DNA of 64,000 bases from Pycnopodia helianthoides (GCA_032158295.1 CM063256.1:558001-622000), one strand, 5' to 3'; shown: positions 15,001 to 30,000, numbered from the stretch's first letter. Numbers and translations are program-made. Notes: a model not told the origin generated them from the sequence alone.

Positions 15001-18000
15001 AGCATTTTCTGCTTAGCAAAAAAAAAGCAGGATACCAGTCACAGATTGTACATGTGACATGGTATTTTGGCTGGTAACCTTATTCTGGTTAGCACAATTT
15101 GGTTGTGCTCAGCCACTTTTTGTGCTGAAGCAGCTCTATGAAACGGGGCCCAGGTTTACTTCAGTAGGATTTGAAACATTGCATCATGACTCATATCAGA
15201 CTTATTACACGGCGTCTCCGTGACTTCACTTCGAAGGTATAAATTCGATAGTTTGTACATCAAAACATAGCTGTGTGAATAGTCCTGAGGATATACTATT
15301 GATTGGTTTGCAAATCAAGACGCCTACATTGTGATGAATGAGTTACCTGTGAACTCTGCATCAAACTCCTCAGAGATCCCCGGTACTGCTGGTTCTCCCT
15401 GGCCAAGCCGTGTGGAGAAGTAGAGAGGGTTCCTGGAGACTGGAGCAGCGACATCCTTGATGAGACGGTCTAGATCGTTACCAACGGTGTTGGTGTCTCG
15501 GATGCTCGGCTCATAGTCGTCTACCTCCTGCAGGAGTGGCTGTTAAGGAGAGAAGTCAGAGGGATTGAGGATTCATTCATTTATTGATTGATTTACTTTA
15601 GAGACTTATTTAGAGAAGTCAGAGGGATTGAGGATTCATTGACTTATTGATTTATTTAGAGAAGTCAGAGGGATTGAGGATTCATTCATTTATTGATTTA
15701 TTTTAGAGACTTATTTTAGTGAAGTCTGAGGGATTGGGGATTCATTGACTTATTGATTTATTTTAGAGATTTATTCTAGAGAAGTCTGAGGATTCATTTA
15801 TTTATTTTTAAAAGTATCTATATTTTGTTAATATTGACTAGGGAGCTTGATTCGGAAAGGATTTCAATTGTCCAAGAATGCAGCCTGAGCTAAAACACAC
15901 AGCCATAACCAAAACAGAAATGAGTTTGCTAAGAGTTTGCAAAAGCATTTTACAAATTTAATGAGGGTAAATGCTGTCATGCTGTTTCAAGGATTTCAAA
16001 ACAAAATATAATCGGAACTCCAAAAGAGGACAAATGTCAGAGGGAAAAACGGAAAGTTTTGGGGAGATATAAACAAAAAATTATATGTCAGACTTTGTTC
16101 AAATTCCTAAATATCAGACAAATGAAGATAAAAATAAATGATTAAAAAAAAACCATTTTCATTGGGATTAGGTGAATTAAATCAATTAGATTTGTTACCA
16201 AAACTCAATTGAACATTATATAAAGTTAATGGTGCTATTTCACTGGGCTTACCAAACACATTCTGACCTTTGACCTTAACTAGAAAAAATGAGCTGCAAA
16301 TCAGATTATGCATGCTCAGGTCAAAGGCCTGCACCCATTCCCAGTTTGCAGCTTTGATGTTTTGACTGACTTGCTGATTGATTCGTGGAGTATTGAAACA
16401 AGTTTTTTTCAAAATGTATTCGTATTCAGAATTCCCGACTTGTGACTTTGACATTTTGAGCAACAAGCTGAACTAAGGTCCAAATTTGCTGAATTCAAAT
16501 CAATTAAGGGAAAGCACACTGATATAGCACCTCCAAAGTTATACTTCAATCCAAATAAATAAAAACGTGTGAAATGTTACAAAAATGGAAAAATTAAACC
16601 TTGTTGAAAAAAATGTTCTTCCCAACCCCAATCAGCATTCCAAAACCATATTCCTGCAAATGCTACTGACTTTTCCTTTGAAATAATCAGGAAATTTTTA
16701 ACACAAATAAAACACTTTAGGGCGTGCACGTCTCATGTGTATTCAGATATTTTGTCCGTCAAAGTGCGTGATTTTCATTCCTTCCGATGCTAAAATATAC
16801 CAAAGTTCAAAACATTAGAATGCACATGAGTCCCTGGCCCAATTTCATGGATCTGCTTACCGGCGAACTCTGCGCTTACAGCACCCTGTTAACCATGTAA
16901 GATCTATGGGCCGTAAGCGCCAAACTTAGCGGTAAGCAGAGCCATGAAATTGGGCCTGGCTGCACAGTCTAAGGAACAGTCCAAAGGTTATGAAGTATTG
17001 GGACAAATTTGACTGCCATTGAAACATTTTTACAAGGCAGGGTTTACTAGTAGTAGCATTTGCACAATTTTTTGAGATGAAATGTTTTTAGTATTAATGG
17101 GTCACTCAATGTTTTTAATACAATAAATGAACTATGAAATGTTTTATTTTTAGTTATGTGTTCAAATCATGAAGTTGTCAAAGTATTAGATGATAATGGT
17201 TTATATCTGGTTAATACAAATGTTGGTGTAATTACCCCCAAACATTGAAATGAATATTGACAAAGTTAGTAAGGTGTTATTAGTTCATGATGAATACATA
17301 TTGCTGACAAAATCCTGTAAAATTAAAATGGTTAACAAAGTAATAGTGTGATCAACTACCACCAACATAGAATCTGTGGAGATAAATCCCACCATGCAAA
17401 CATTGACGGTGGACGAAAATTGGTTAGAACACGTATGCCATAACAAAGACAAAATCTATACAAAGTGTTTATACTTCAGTATCGTTCTGGTATGTAGTTT
17501 TAAGATTCTACACATTTATTTGCTCAGTATGGGACAAAAAATCTCACATTGTTTAATCAATGAGACCAATAAACAAATGAATGAATGCATGATTGAATGA
17601 ATAAATGAATAAATGAATAAATGAATAAGTGAATAAATGAATAAATGAATAAATGAATAAGTGAATAAATGAATGAGCGAATGTGTTTGTACTCTCCTCT
17701 ATAACACAAGTCTTCTGAAAATTTCCCTTGATTTTTGTTTCACTTGGAGTAAATCTGAGACAACTGACAAGGAGAAATATTCAAGTGCTCTAAAAACTTT
17801 GACCAACAGATCTATTCAATCTGGCCCAAAATAAGTCCCTCTTTACAAACTCATGATGTCACTCTTGTACAAAAGTTGATCTTGTTTTTACTTTGAGTCA
17901 AAAAGTGCTCATATGGAGCAGGTCTGACATATTAGAGATGTTTTAAAATTTCCTAAACAGTTTTGACTAATGAGATCTCAAAGTTTTAGGTAACACTTGA

Positions 18001-21000
18001 CAATCCACATGCACCCTAAACACAAACCCAGACACCTGATAATACAAACTGACAAAAGACTAGTCACTCAGACTGAAAAAACGAACAGATGATCCCAAAA
18101 CAAAAAACCCAAACTAGAACTACGACATGGGACACCAACAATGTTATGAGGTAAACATGTAGATGTGGTGAACCTCAACCATCGCACTTCCTCAAAGTAC
18201 TACCTTGGTGATCGATTCTGGAAGTCTCTGGTCCTCATCGTCGGTCTCTACCTTCTTCGGTTCTTCTGGCGAGCCAGACTAGTAAAGTGCGGGGTGGAGG
18301 GTTGTTTGGTGAGAAAATATATATTACTTATTCAGGGGTTAGTTGTGTCAAAAAAAAGGTTGTGTTTAAAGATTAGGTGCTAATATTTTAACTCTTTCAC
18401 GTGATAAACCGGTCGCAGCGACCGGTTTAAATCTCTTCAGAATTTTTTTTGTTAACGAAAAAAATAAAGATCTCCTCGCCACACAGTTTTTAGAATAAGA
18501 AAGAGGACTCTTGAGGGCGCTATTGTGAGCAGTTTGGGGGGGGCTGGGGTTGGGATTCGCAAAACTCCTATCAATTTATCACTAAAATAAATGGTGCATG
18601 AATGGATTGAGGGAATCAATTATTGTCAGTTATGTTTCATAATATGGATTTGGTAAATGTTCAAAAAATATTTTGAAAACGTTCTATCCTGAATTGGAAG
18701 GTTTTTCTAAACTTCCATCAGAAGGTAAATAACTGGTCTCAATGCAATTGTTTTAGATGTTGAATAGCACAGTGTAGATTGCAAAAACCTTAACAAGGTT
18801 TAAGTAAAATTGTATGCATTTTGGGGATTAGGAGATTTGTTTTAGTAATTAACTATGTCATAATTTTTGTCAGAGTAAAAACAGAAACGTGAATTTTACT
18901 CTCTTGTTTAGTAGCTTGGTTTGGACAACGTATAAATCTTAATCATGTTGCTGCTGTTTTGTTTCCTCCCATTCAAGGCAATGTAACCAAAGTGAGGCTG
19001 GGAGGGCACATTTAGTCTGGCCCCTTTATGTAGAATAAGAGGACGGGTCTTGACAGCCTCAAGCTTTCTTGGTTTTTATGTTGTTGGTTTTTATTATAGA
19101 TTTTTTGTTATAGACCTTATGCACATGACGTCATTTGAGTAGGGCGCCCTCGTCTAGAGGTCAAAAGAAGATTGCTCATTGGCTCATTCTCTGCGCCGCG
19201 CGTACCAAATGTGCTTTTTCCATTGTTTCGTCATCGTTTTACCTCTAAGATGGCGGCGTGATGATGTCAATGCATAAGGTCTATTAATTAGAAAAATCTG
19301 ATTACATTTATATGAGTCAAAGGAAATAAAATCAAAATGATCTGTTTTTAGTTGTGCAGATTGTCCACAAAAAAAAATAAATTAAATCTCTCAAACAAAC
19401 AACTGTTGAATTCCTTAAAGTCACATCACATGGATTAGTCAGAGTGGATGACAATCAATAGTCAAGAAGTTAATGGTGAGGGACGGACAAGTTCAACCAA
19501 CCTGGGATATTCTGGCCCTGCGTAACTGTCTGGCGAAATGTTCAGGCTATAACAATGCAACGTGTGATAAGTGTGACAAGGGAAATGTAGTATGAAAAAC
19601 TGCTTTATATTACAAATCAGACGATCTCTACAAAGTGTTGGGGAGTAGGGGAGGGAGTGGCGCTGAAACACCGATGGTACTGTTGGTGTACACTCCTAGC
19701 TGACAATAGACTGTGCAAGTCTTGCACTCATTCCAAACTTGGGACCTAGTCAAGTGCATGGTCTGGTATCCGTCACATGCTAAAGCAATGTATTTGGAAA
19801 CCCACGGTTCCACAAAATGTCAGTACATGTCAATATATATATCCTCAAAAAACTGAAGTTTTGAGGAATTAAGAAATAAGCACGGACTCACAGATAAATT
19901 AATGTACACAAATGAATCTTACTCAACTGGGGAGACGTTGAAATACATAACATGATTTCTTACTCTCAAAACAATCCAATCTACCTGGATTGAACATGCT
20001 GCATACACTATGGTATGGTAGACTGTTCTGATGATGATAGCCCATCAGACGTATGTACATGTAGTCTGGAGCCGGTTTAAGGCCTAATTTCATAGAGCCG
20101 CTTAAGCACAACATCATTGCTTCACATCGGTGAAAGGGCAAAACCAAATAATACTAATTGCTTCTGCTAAGCAAAAGTTTGCAGGTTACCAGTCACAGAT
20201 TGCATGTGAGAAATGGCATTTTGGCTGGCTAACCATTATCTAGTGAACGTAATTTTGTTGCTTAGCTACGTGTACCTATGTGCTTAAGCTGCTCTACGAA
20301 CTTGGACCCCTGATCAGCATTGATATGACATTGGTACACACTATGGTATGGTAAGCAAAATGATAAGCAAGAATGTAGCTCTGTGTTCAGGGGTTGTGAA
20401 GATCACTGGATTCAATGGCAATTTCCACAGACTTCTAGTGATCATTGGAGCCAGTTCAATGAGCTCATTGAAGTAGAACGTCACACTTATGAACACGATC
20501 AAAAAGCTAAAGGTCAAAGTCATCCCACTCCTCTACACTGAGGAATTCCTGGATGCCAAAATAGAAACGGCACGGTACTGTTGCAGTAAAGTCTTACATC
20601 CAATGACCAGATTCCTTACCTTGAGCTCTTTGATCTTGGCCTTGATGGCCCCAGAGTCTCTGGCCGTTGTCTGGGCTTGCTGGAGACGTCTCTCCATCCC
20701 TTCCAACCAGAAGTTGGTGTCCTTGTGGATACCGTTGTACTTCTTGGTGGAGGCGTTGAGGTCATCCAGCTGCTTGCCTCTGAAAAAGTTAACACATCAA
20801 AATATCGCGTATAAATTAAATCTCCTCACTTTCAAAGCTCTTTGTGGACCATCTCCATCTGACCTTCTGCATAAATATATTCCTAATTATCCTCTTCATT
20901 CTGCTGGCCAATCCTTACTGATGCAAACTACTTTTTCCATAAAATTCTATGGTCAAAGAGTCCTCAACATCATTGCACCTTCGTTATGGAACGACATACC

Positions 21001-24000
21001 TGTTCATATTTGCCAAGCTGATCCTCTCTCCTAATTTTCAAGTGACTTTTAAAGACTCATTTGTTTGAATCTATTTGTTTGTAACAACTTGCCTTTATAT
21101 ATTCAATGTCATTGTTTTATGTTCTGCCTTGTGCATAGAGGCTCCTACACTATGCGCCATATAAACGTCTTGTCTTATTATTATTTCTATTAATAAATCT
21201 ATATGACAAGTACAATGGTTTCCATGGTAACAAAGCTACACCAATTTAGATCAGTTTAGATATTGATGGATTTGAGAAAGTTAGGGATAAATCAAAACAG
21301 TAGAATTTGAAAATTTGCGTGGTCTGAATACAACCTCATCAAGTTTGCTGTAACACCATCAAAATAATCGACCTCATTTTTTTCCCGAACAATCTCCACT
21401 TGAATTACATTTACAAATGAACTTAAACAGGGCACTGTGCCTTACCTCTTTGCAAGAATGTCATCCAGACCGGCCCAGTTGACGTCAACGTTGCCAAGAT
21501 TGCCTTCACATGAGACGTATCATTGGCTTTGGGTTCACTGATCAACTGCTCACCGAGCTGGTGGACACGTTTGTTGACAGGACGCTGATTGTCAACTTGC
21601 TGTCTCAAGTTCTGTGGAATCAACCAATTATACAATAATATTAGTTCAGTTTCTCTCTTTGTGGTTTTTGATGTGTATCAAAGAGTGGTCTTAGAAAGGA
21701 AAAAAAGAATTATTAAAAATTACCTACAGAGGATTAAATTAAGATTTCTGAAAGCAGTTTCAGTGTTTTTACGAGGATTATAATTGTGGGGTGTCGTGGC
21801 AGAGTGGTCAACTAAATCCGACTCAAGTAGTGTGGGTTCGATTCTCGGTCATGACACTTGCGTCCTTGATTAAGGCACTTCACCATAACTGCTTCTCTCA
21901 ACCCAGGTGTATAAATGGAACCTGAGAGGGCTTAGTTGGTATCGTGTTGTAACCTCTTAGCGCAAATTCAAGCAGCTTGGGGGTTGTATACTCCCCAGGG
22001 AGTTGAGAAAGTTTGAGGACTGGTCTAAGTATGCCTGATGAACAGGGATAATAACGTTGTAAGGTACCTTGATCTCACTACTAGGATATGTGCACTATAT
22101 AAGAACCGAGTAATATAATTGTTATTATTACAATGATCAATCAGTTAATAGAAACCTCATTCTCACCTTCAGGTCGCTGGTGATCTGTGGGATATCCTTC
22201 CTCATGAACTCCTTGGATCCGAGCGTCTTCAGCGTCGGCAGGACGTTCTCCTCCATCTCATCCACCTGCCGCTCGAAATCGTTCAGCCTGTCGGTCAGTG
22301 AGCGGAGGGTGTCGCCGTGGACAACTGTGCTGTCTCGGACCTTGACGTAGCGCTTGTTGATGGCGTCTAGCTTGGTCTTGATCTCCTTGGCTTCTTGGGC
22401 TCCTTTGGTCTGCATGTGAGTGGTGGCCACACGGTTGACAGTGTCCACAGTTGGCTTGTGGTCCTCAATGTCTTTGAAGACCACCTGATGAGAAAGAAAT
22501 CAAGAACAATCAGGAGTGATTTCCATGGAACTAACTCTTGAACTTTATTTCATTTTTGAGGCATTTTTGGGGGAAGTTCAAACACATGGAAATGGATAGA
22601 TTTTTTTATTATACTTTGTTTAACTGAGATATTGCCTAATTCACAAGGCTGGGCGGCCACTTCGAGGTGAGGGCTACACTTAATTGATTTGGGCTGTCGA
22701 CCCAAATCAGCTGTCACCAGGGGCACGTTACCACCTAATCCTGGGGCTGAAACGGGGTTACCCCCTTCACAGTCAGTAAAGATGTAGGCATGGGAGACTG
22801 GCTGGTAGAGCAGAATGCACTACCTTCCCAACTTTTTACGAAGCAATTATGGTTAAGTGCCTTGCTCAAGGGCACAAGTGTCATGACCAGGATCCAAACC
22901 CGCACTCTGCTGCTGACAACACCAGAGCTTGGGTCCGGTGAACCAGACCGCTCGGCCACGACACGCCACAAATAAAACGTCTAGATGCTTAAATTTTAAA
23001 GTCATAACATCCAAAGGTTCTAGTGTAGATTGAAACACTTCTCTATGGTCCACGTGAATCAAGACCAACCTTTTTTAATAGATGTTAATTTTTCCACAGA
23101 TTCAAGGATTCGAACTACCTCTAGCCATCAGGCTAGCTCGGTGGTCTAGTGGTAAGACATCTGCTCTAGCAATGCAAAGGTCGTGGGTTCGAATCCAACC
23201 CGAGTGATTTGCCTGTGGATTTGTTTCACAGAGCTCGGGAAAGTATTCAGTATACAGTGCTTAATACACATCGGTGTACGGGTAAAACAAAACTAAACTC
23301 AAGACCAACCTGTTGTGCCTCGGTGTTCTCAGTCAGAGGTTCCTTCTGAACCACCAAGAGGGTTCCCTTCTCCATCTTGTGAACGTCATTCTCGGCCTGG
23401 TCGAGCCACTTCAGCAGCATGTCCAGTTGGTCTTGTAGGTCAAGGGCTGCCGTCATGGCATCACGGAGCACCTCCAGACGATCCTCAATGGTAGCCTGCA
23501 GAGCCTGGTATCGCTTCACGATCTCATCTGCCAGGGTAAGGAGACAAAAAGTTTAGAAAATTTAAAATTTAGTTGGACTGCAGTTTAACTCCATCTTGTT
23601 TTGTTTTTTTCCTTACTTAAATTAACTTTTGGATAGGAGGTTTCTATAATATTTGTTGACCATATTTACTATTGTATTGGCATATTTTAGCAATAAGTAA
23701 AATGTCCAAAACACAAGTAATATTTTTATGATTTTTATCATCATGTGGGTGTCATGACCGAGCAGATAAGAACAATGAACTCAATCCTCTGGTGTTTCTG
23801 ATCAGCAGAGTATGGGTTCGAGACCCGGTCGTGTCTTTGTGTGTCGTGTAAAGCACGTAAAAGAACCCAGTCCACTTATTGTGCAAAGAAGGGGTTCATC
23901 CCGGTGTTCCTGGTTTGATTGGCTGAATATTGCGCCCCAGCACCTTGTAAACCATTGCATGGTGCTATGCAAAGGAAAAAGGTCTCTTATTTCAAAACGC

Positions 24001-27000
24001 AGCTCTGCATACCTTGCAGGAAAAAACGCTTTGAGACGCCCATCGGGTGTGATAAAGCACTGTATAAGCACTACGTATTATTGTTATTAAAACTGCAAAA
24101 GGAAAGTCGTATCTTATAATCCCTGAATGGGACTGACAACATCCAAAATACTTGACAGAGCGTTAACGTTATGCAGTTTTGTGAACTGCATAATCACAAG
24201 TAGAGTTTCATAAGAAAGGCTTTACAGAGGAGACTTACCGACTCTGTAGTCCACGTCTCGTTTGACGGCAGTGTGAGCGTTACCGAGGTCATCACCGGTG
24301 TCTCGCACTTTCTCTACATCACTGTAATGCTGGATGATATCATTTCTCACAGCCTATAGGAACAAATATTAGAAATTAGCATAAATTGAAAAACCAAAGT
24401 ACTGAGTAAACAGTGCTTTACATACATCGGTGTTAGGGTAAAATACCAAACAATGTTCTTTATCCCTGATGCAAATTTAACATCTATTAAATTGTTGCGG
24501 TACCCACTACTAAAACATAGGATTTGAACTGCCCCTAGCTAACGAGCAATCTCTGTGGTCTAGTTGGTAAGACATCTGCTCTAGAATAGCAAAAGTGGTG
24601 GGTTCGACTCCCACTTGAGTGACATGCCTGTGGATTTTTTTTTGCAGAACTCGGGAAGTACTGAGTATACAGTGCTTTCCATACATTGGTGTTAGGGTAA
24701 AAAAGAAAAACATTATAAAACCAAAGTCTTGAACAAAATTTTCATTTACGGTCTAACCATTCCAAAATCAAATGTTTTACTTTTTAAACAAAGCTGTGAC
24801 CTTTGACATGTCTTACAAGACAAAACTGAAAGGTGACTGGGGAGCTGTGAACAAAATCCCGACAAATGAAATGCAGGATTAAAATTCTAACCTTGAGGTT
24901 GTCGATCTGTTGCTTGATTCCTTCTGGCTCAGCGTTGATGGCTTCCCGTACGATCACCTCCAGCTTCTTCTCTGTGGTATCCATCCAGGGTCCCATTGGG
25001 GTACAGGCGTCCTCAAACTTCTGGTGCTTGTCCACGAGGTCCCGCAGTGTCGCGGTGAACTGGTTGGCGTCACCCTTGATGGCGCCGTAGCGGAAGTTGA
25101 TGTCCATCAGGTTCTCCCGGAGCCACGTTGGCTCTGGGTTCACCTGGAGGGTCTTGGAGAACTTGGCAGGGAGGGTGTTGGTACAGAAGTTCTCAAGGTC
25201 TTTGCGATAGGTCTGAGGAAGTAAGAAAGAAAACGAGTCAGTTTGTAATTTCAGTTTGAAGAGAGCACAATATATTGAAAAACTCAAAAGCAGGATTTCA
25301 AGACAGGCAAGAGTATGAAAGGCTTGAAGGACTTCAAGAGATTCAATGACATCTAGAGCTTACTGGTCAAAGTTTAGAGAAAATTTTAGAGTTTAGAGTT
25401 TAAAACAGATTATACATGGTTTACCCTCAGGAACTAGCAACTGAAATATGATTTCATAAAAGATTTCTCATGATACCTTGGCAACATCCGTGATCCTCTG
25501 TCCGCTCATGTTCAAGTATCTAACATCAGCTCCTTCAGACACCATGCTCTCATTGAAGTCATTCTGCTTCTGCAGCTGCTCCTTCAGGGTCATCAGGTCC
25601 GTCCCGATGTTCCTCTTGGCGTCGGAGAGCGTCTTGGTCCCGTCCTTGATCCAGCGGTCCGTGTCGTCCCGCTCGAAGGAGAACTTCTCTAGGTCCGGCA
25701 CCACCCCCTGGATCTTGTTCTGACGGGTCTGGGACTCCACGTAGACGACGTCGTAGCGGTCTTTCAGCTCCCTGCTGATGTCTTCCAGCTTGCTGCAGTC
25801 CTCGGGTTGGAGGCGAGATGCACACTCATCGAGGAGCTGCTTGGCTCCATGGATGCTCTGTGCGACCGGTTGCTGATGAGCTAGAATGTCATCGTGTAAC
25901 ACCTGGTAACATCAACAAAGATTTACAATTGTTATTAATATTTTTTATGTAGTGCTTTCCTACTGAAATTTACTTAACCTTTGTTTGTTTCGTTGCTTTT
26001 TGTCAACTTTTTGGTGCGAAGAAACGTTTACAAGTAAATTATTTTGTTCACTGACCTGGTGTTCCTTGGACTGAGACATGAGTGGTTTGATCTCATCACT
26101 GAGTGGCTGCTCTGAACCAAGACGTCTCTCTGCCTCTGATATCCAATCCATCAGGTTCAGTAGCATGTCAAGCTGCTTGCGTAGGCGCTCCTCAAGAGCC
26201 AACTGTCAATCAAGAGCAAGGGGAAGACAATTCCTTAGAATAAATCTTACGTTTGTTTAAGAGAAATGAACATTTGTTCCCTGCCTTATTAATTCCCTGC
26301 TGGTCTTGATGTCATAACTGGTAGTAATATGAAAGCAAAACAGCATGAAAATACTCTCCAATTTTCAATTTGAATTTGAATACTACTGAACGTGGAGAAT
26401 GTTTTGTGAATGTTCCAAAGAAGCATTTGATTAAACAACTTAAAGAATGTTATTTCATAATGTATAATGATTTTATTTAATAATTTGAATTGTCACACAT
26501 GTCTTTAAGAGCAGGACACAAAAACCAAATATTTATTAACATTTTTACAACTTCTTCAGTTCACATCTTCATTTTTCTTTAACATTAATTTTCTTTTAAT
26601 AATTGTGCTTTATTTAGGGTTACTGTAACTTACATATTACAAATGTCATTTATTAAACCACTGCAACATTTCACAGCAGTTTGGGTGGTCCACTACTAGA
26701 AAACTTTAACTCCTCTGATTGCAACCCGCATTTGTACTTAATCTGTTTTACAACTTTATTTATTTACTTGTAATCAATATTCTTGAACTATTGTTGTTTA
26801 ACAAATGGAAAAAAAAACACAACAAAACAACCACACTCTACACCTCTAACAGAGCACTAGGCAGCCATGTTGGTTCTTGTATCTTTCAAACCATTGTAAC
26901 CACACTGAGGCCCGAGGTGAAAACAGTCTGGTCCTTTTTTTGATGTCAGGAGAATTACCACTATCCACAACCAATGGGGATACAGGGTTTGACACTGCTA

Positions 27001-30000
27001 CTTACCCTCTCAGCTCGCTCTCTCTTGAGCCTTCCCAGCTCGTCCTGAGACTCCTTCAGCCAGTCTTGGGAGCGGACATCCAGACGGTCGTACGTCTCCC
27101 TCAGATTGCCGGTCTTGTTGTTCAGATCCTCTTGCTGTTCATAGTCCAGTTTCTCCCTGTTGTCCTGGAGGAACTGGGTACTCTTCAAGTACGACTCATT
27201 GACGGGAGACTTCTTGGATGTAATCTCAGAGCAAATGTTCTTTACAGAGAGAAAGAGAAAATGTTTCAGAAAACAGCATTAAACACTCATATACTTCACG
27301 AAATTACCTAACCAGGGCCCAATTATTATGGCCCTGTTTACCGCCAGAATTGCGCTAATGATCACCATTCTCCGCTTACAAGGCAAGCGCCGAATTTCTG
27401 CGCTAGCTGTGTAAGCGAAGAATGCCTAGTAATGTAAAGTACGCAAGCAAAACTTCTTTGCTAACCTGTGAAATACGCTTGCTGTAATTAGTGAGGAATT
27501 CCCTGCTTTCGTAATTGCCGATTCTTTGCTCAGAGAAAGCAGAGCCATGACATTGAGCCCTGGGCCCAATTTCATAGAGCTGCTTAAGCAGGGAAGGATG
27601 CTTAGCAACTTTCTGCTTGGCACAAAAAACAGAACCAAACACAGATTGTACATATGACATGGTACTTTGGTTGGTAACCTTATTTTGCATGTCTCACTTT
27701 CAAATTACTTCAAATAAAAGTAAACACTTCCCTTACCTGGAACTGATCGATTTCTTGTTCCAGAGGCTCAATGTCTCTGCTTGCTGGTTTCATATTCTGT
27801 ATGTTGGACTCTGTCTTGGTTGCCCAGCCCAGCTGCTCGTTGACGGTAGCGTCACGGTCGATGTACTGCTCGGCAAGTTTCAGGTCGTCCACACGGAAGT
27901 TGAGTTTGACCTTCAGGTCTCATAGCGCTTGTTGGCGCTGTCCAGCTGGCGCTCTGTTTCCGTTTCTGTTGAAGTGAAGAAAACATGGAATTTAAACGAT
28001 CATCAAACTTGATTGCCTTGAGAGGTCGTAATTTCATTTACAATCTCGCATGAAGAAAACAATTTTCCAACACCAGGGGCCCAATTTTATAGAGTTGCTT
28101 AAGCACAAAAAGTAGCTAAGCACAACAAATTGTGCTTACAAGGAATTAGGTTACCAGCCAAACTACCATGTCACATGTACAATTTATGCCTGGTATCCCG
28201 CTCATTTCTGCTTAGCAGACAATTGTTAAGCAATGTTTTCTGCTTAAGCAGGTCTATGAAAATGGACCCAGGACCCAATTTCACGACCCTGCTTACTTCA
28301 GAATTGTGTGCTTACAGGCTTACAGGTGTGCACTTTGAAAGGGGCCCTGTATGTGCAAATTTCTGTGCTTAGCAGGACCATGAAATTGGGCCCTGCATTT
28401 TGACCTGCACCTTTAGCATAATCCAACCCATCAACTTATACATTAAGTCTGAGAGCTGAGTCTTAACATCAGTAACTTCTCAAGAGGATTGTTATTATTT
28501 AATGGATGCTAAATTTGCATTGGGGATACAATTATTATTATCATTTTTATATAATTCTGGTAATGTAACCAAGGATGCCTCATAAGTGAACTAAATCTCT
28601 GAAGCTCGCAAGCCTGGGGAAACCTGTAAACAAGGGTTCTTACTTTGTGATCCAGAAACACTGGGGTTAACCCCTACTCTTCCACAATAAGTGTTCTGGG
28701 TTCTTTTAGGTGCACTATCAATCCTAGTACATGGAACCAACGGCTTAATGTCCAATCCAAGGACAAAGCAATTATGGTAAAGTATCTTGCTCAAGAACAC
28801 AAGTGCAACAACCGAGACTCGAACCCACATTCTGCTGTTCAGAAACACCAGAGAATGAGTCCGGTGCTCTTGACCGCTCAGCCATACCACTATTTTCTAG
28901 TCATGACAATTTGCCCTGTAAGGGGAAGGAATCTTACCTTGAGTCATAATGACACTACGGTCTAGATCCTGTCTCTGCTTGGTCACATCTCTCCCTGTGT
29001 CCTTCTTCTTGTCACCCACCTGAGTAGAGCGACTGTGAGGCTGCTTGTAGGCAGACTGCTCCACTTCACGGACCACGGCGTCAAAGTTGTGGCCGAGCTT
29101 GTTCAGGTCGTCCATGTTGGGTTTGTAGTCAATCACGTCCTTCTGGAAGGGCTGTGGATGGGTGGAGATTAAACAGAATTATAACGATAAATATTGAAAC
29201 AGGATTTGTAAAAGATGACCACTTGATCTTATAAAACATGGCATTTAAAAAAATTATTTCTATCTATTGATGGTATTACTAATAGCTAATGTTCCAAATG
29301 AAGTCACAGACCCTTGCAATGTCAACCATTTATTGGTGTGCAATACTGTCTAGGGGCACAGCACCACAATGTTGCACATTGTAATAACCAAAGTGCTAAA
29401 TGCACAAGTAGCATTCTTTTCTATTTCAACTAAGACTGAAACTGCAATTACAAAAAACATACAAAGCACCACAACTGTGACAACAACTAAGATCCAAACA
29501 TTTTAGATGCCAGCAGGGTTAGGCTTAAGTAATAAGTAACTATTAGTTCTCTGTTGGCGGGACAGACCCATCCCCATACTGTGGTTTGGGAACTAGCCTG
29601 GTGACCAGTCTTGTTTCTTTATTTTTTTCTGCTATTCTGTGCATTTTAAAACCTGTTATGCGCTTTTGATAATTTCTATGTAAGGGGGGCAATATAAATC
29701 TTAATTATTATTAGTAGTAGAGTAATTTATAGATTTTATGAATTTGACAATTTCTTAATCGGGCAACTCTGCAATAATCTTGTACCTTGACTTCTTTCAG
29801 TTGTGCTTGTACAGTCTTTAGGTCCCTGCCTGCTGGATGTAATTGGGCAAGTCTACGCTCAGTGTCTGTCAGCCAGCCTGTGACATCCCGGTTGCTGTTG
29901 CCATACTTCTTGGCAGCCTCTTGCTTCTGCTCCAACTGCTTGATCCTGTTTTTTGTGCCAAAATATATCTTTTTTAATCAAAGTTGAGTTCATGTAATGT

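Larger units (their letters stand above)
15540..20619 (-). other. Enlarged I1/I2 intron of cassette 5 (5.1 kb)
   Basis: The longest non-coding stretch. It holds the 15548 minisatellite, an M2 element, the 17575 microsatellite, the candidate exons at 18204 and 19502, the 18406 palindrome, R4 and M3 copies and a degraded M1. Between 16000 and 16830 I see nothing specific. Confidence 0.8.

Noticed and set aside
20489..21034. 181-codon plus-strand ORF taken as one gene
   Set aside because: Its first part is antisense to exon I1 of cassette 5 and only the second part is a LINE tail; the join is accidental.
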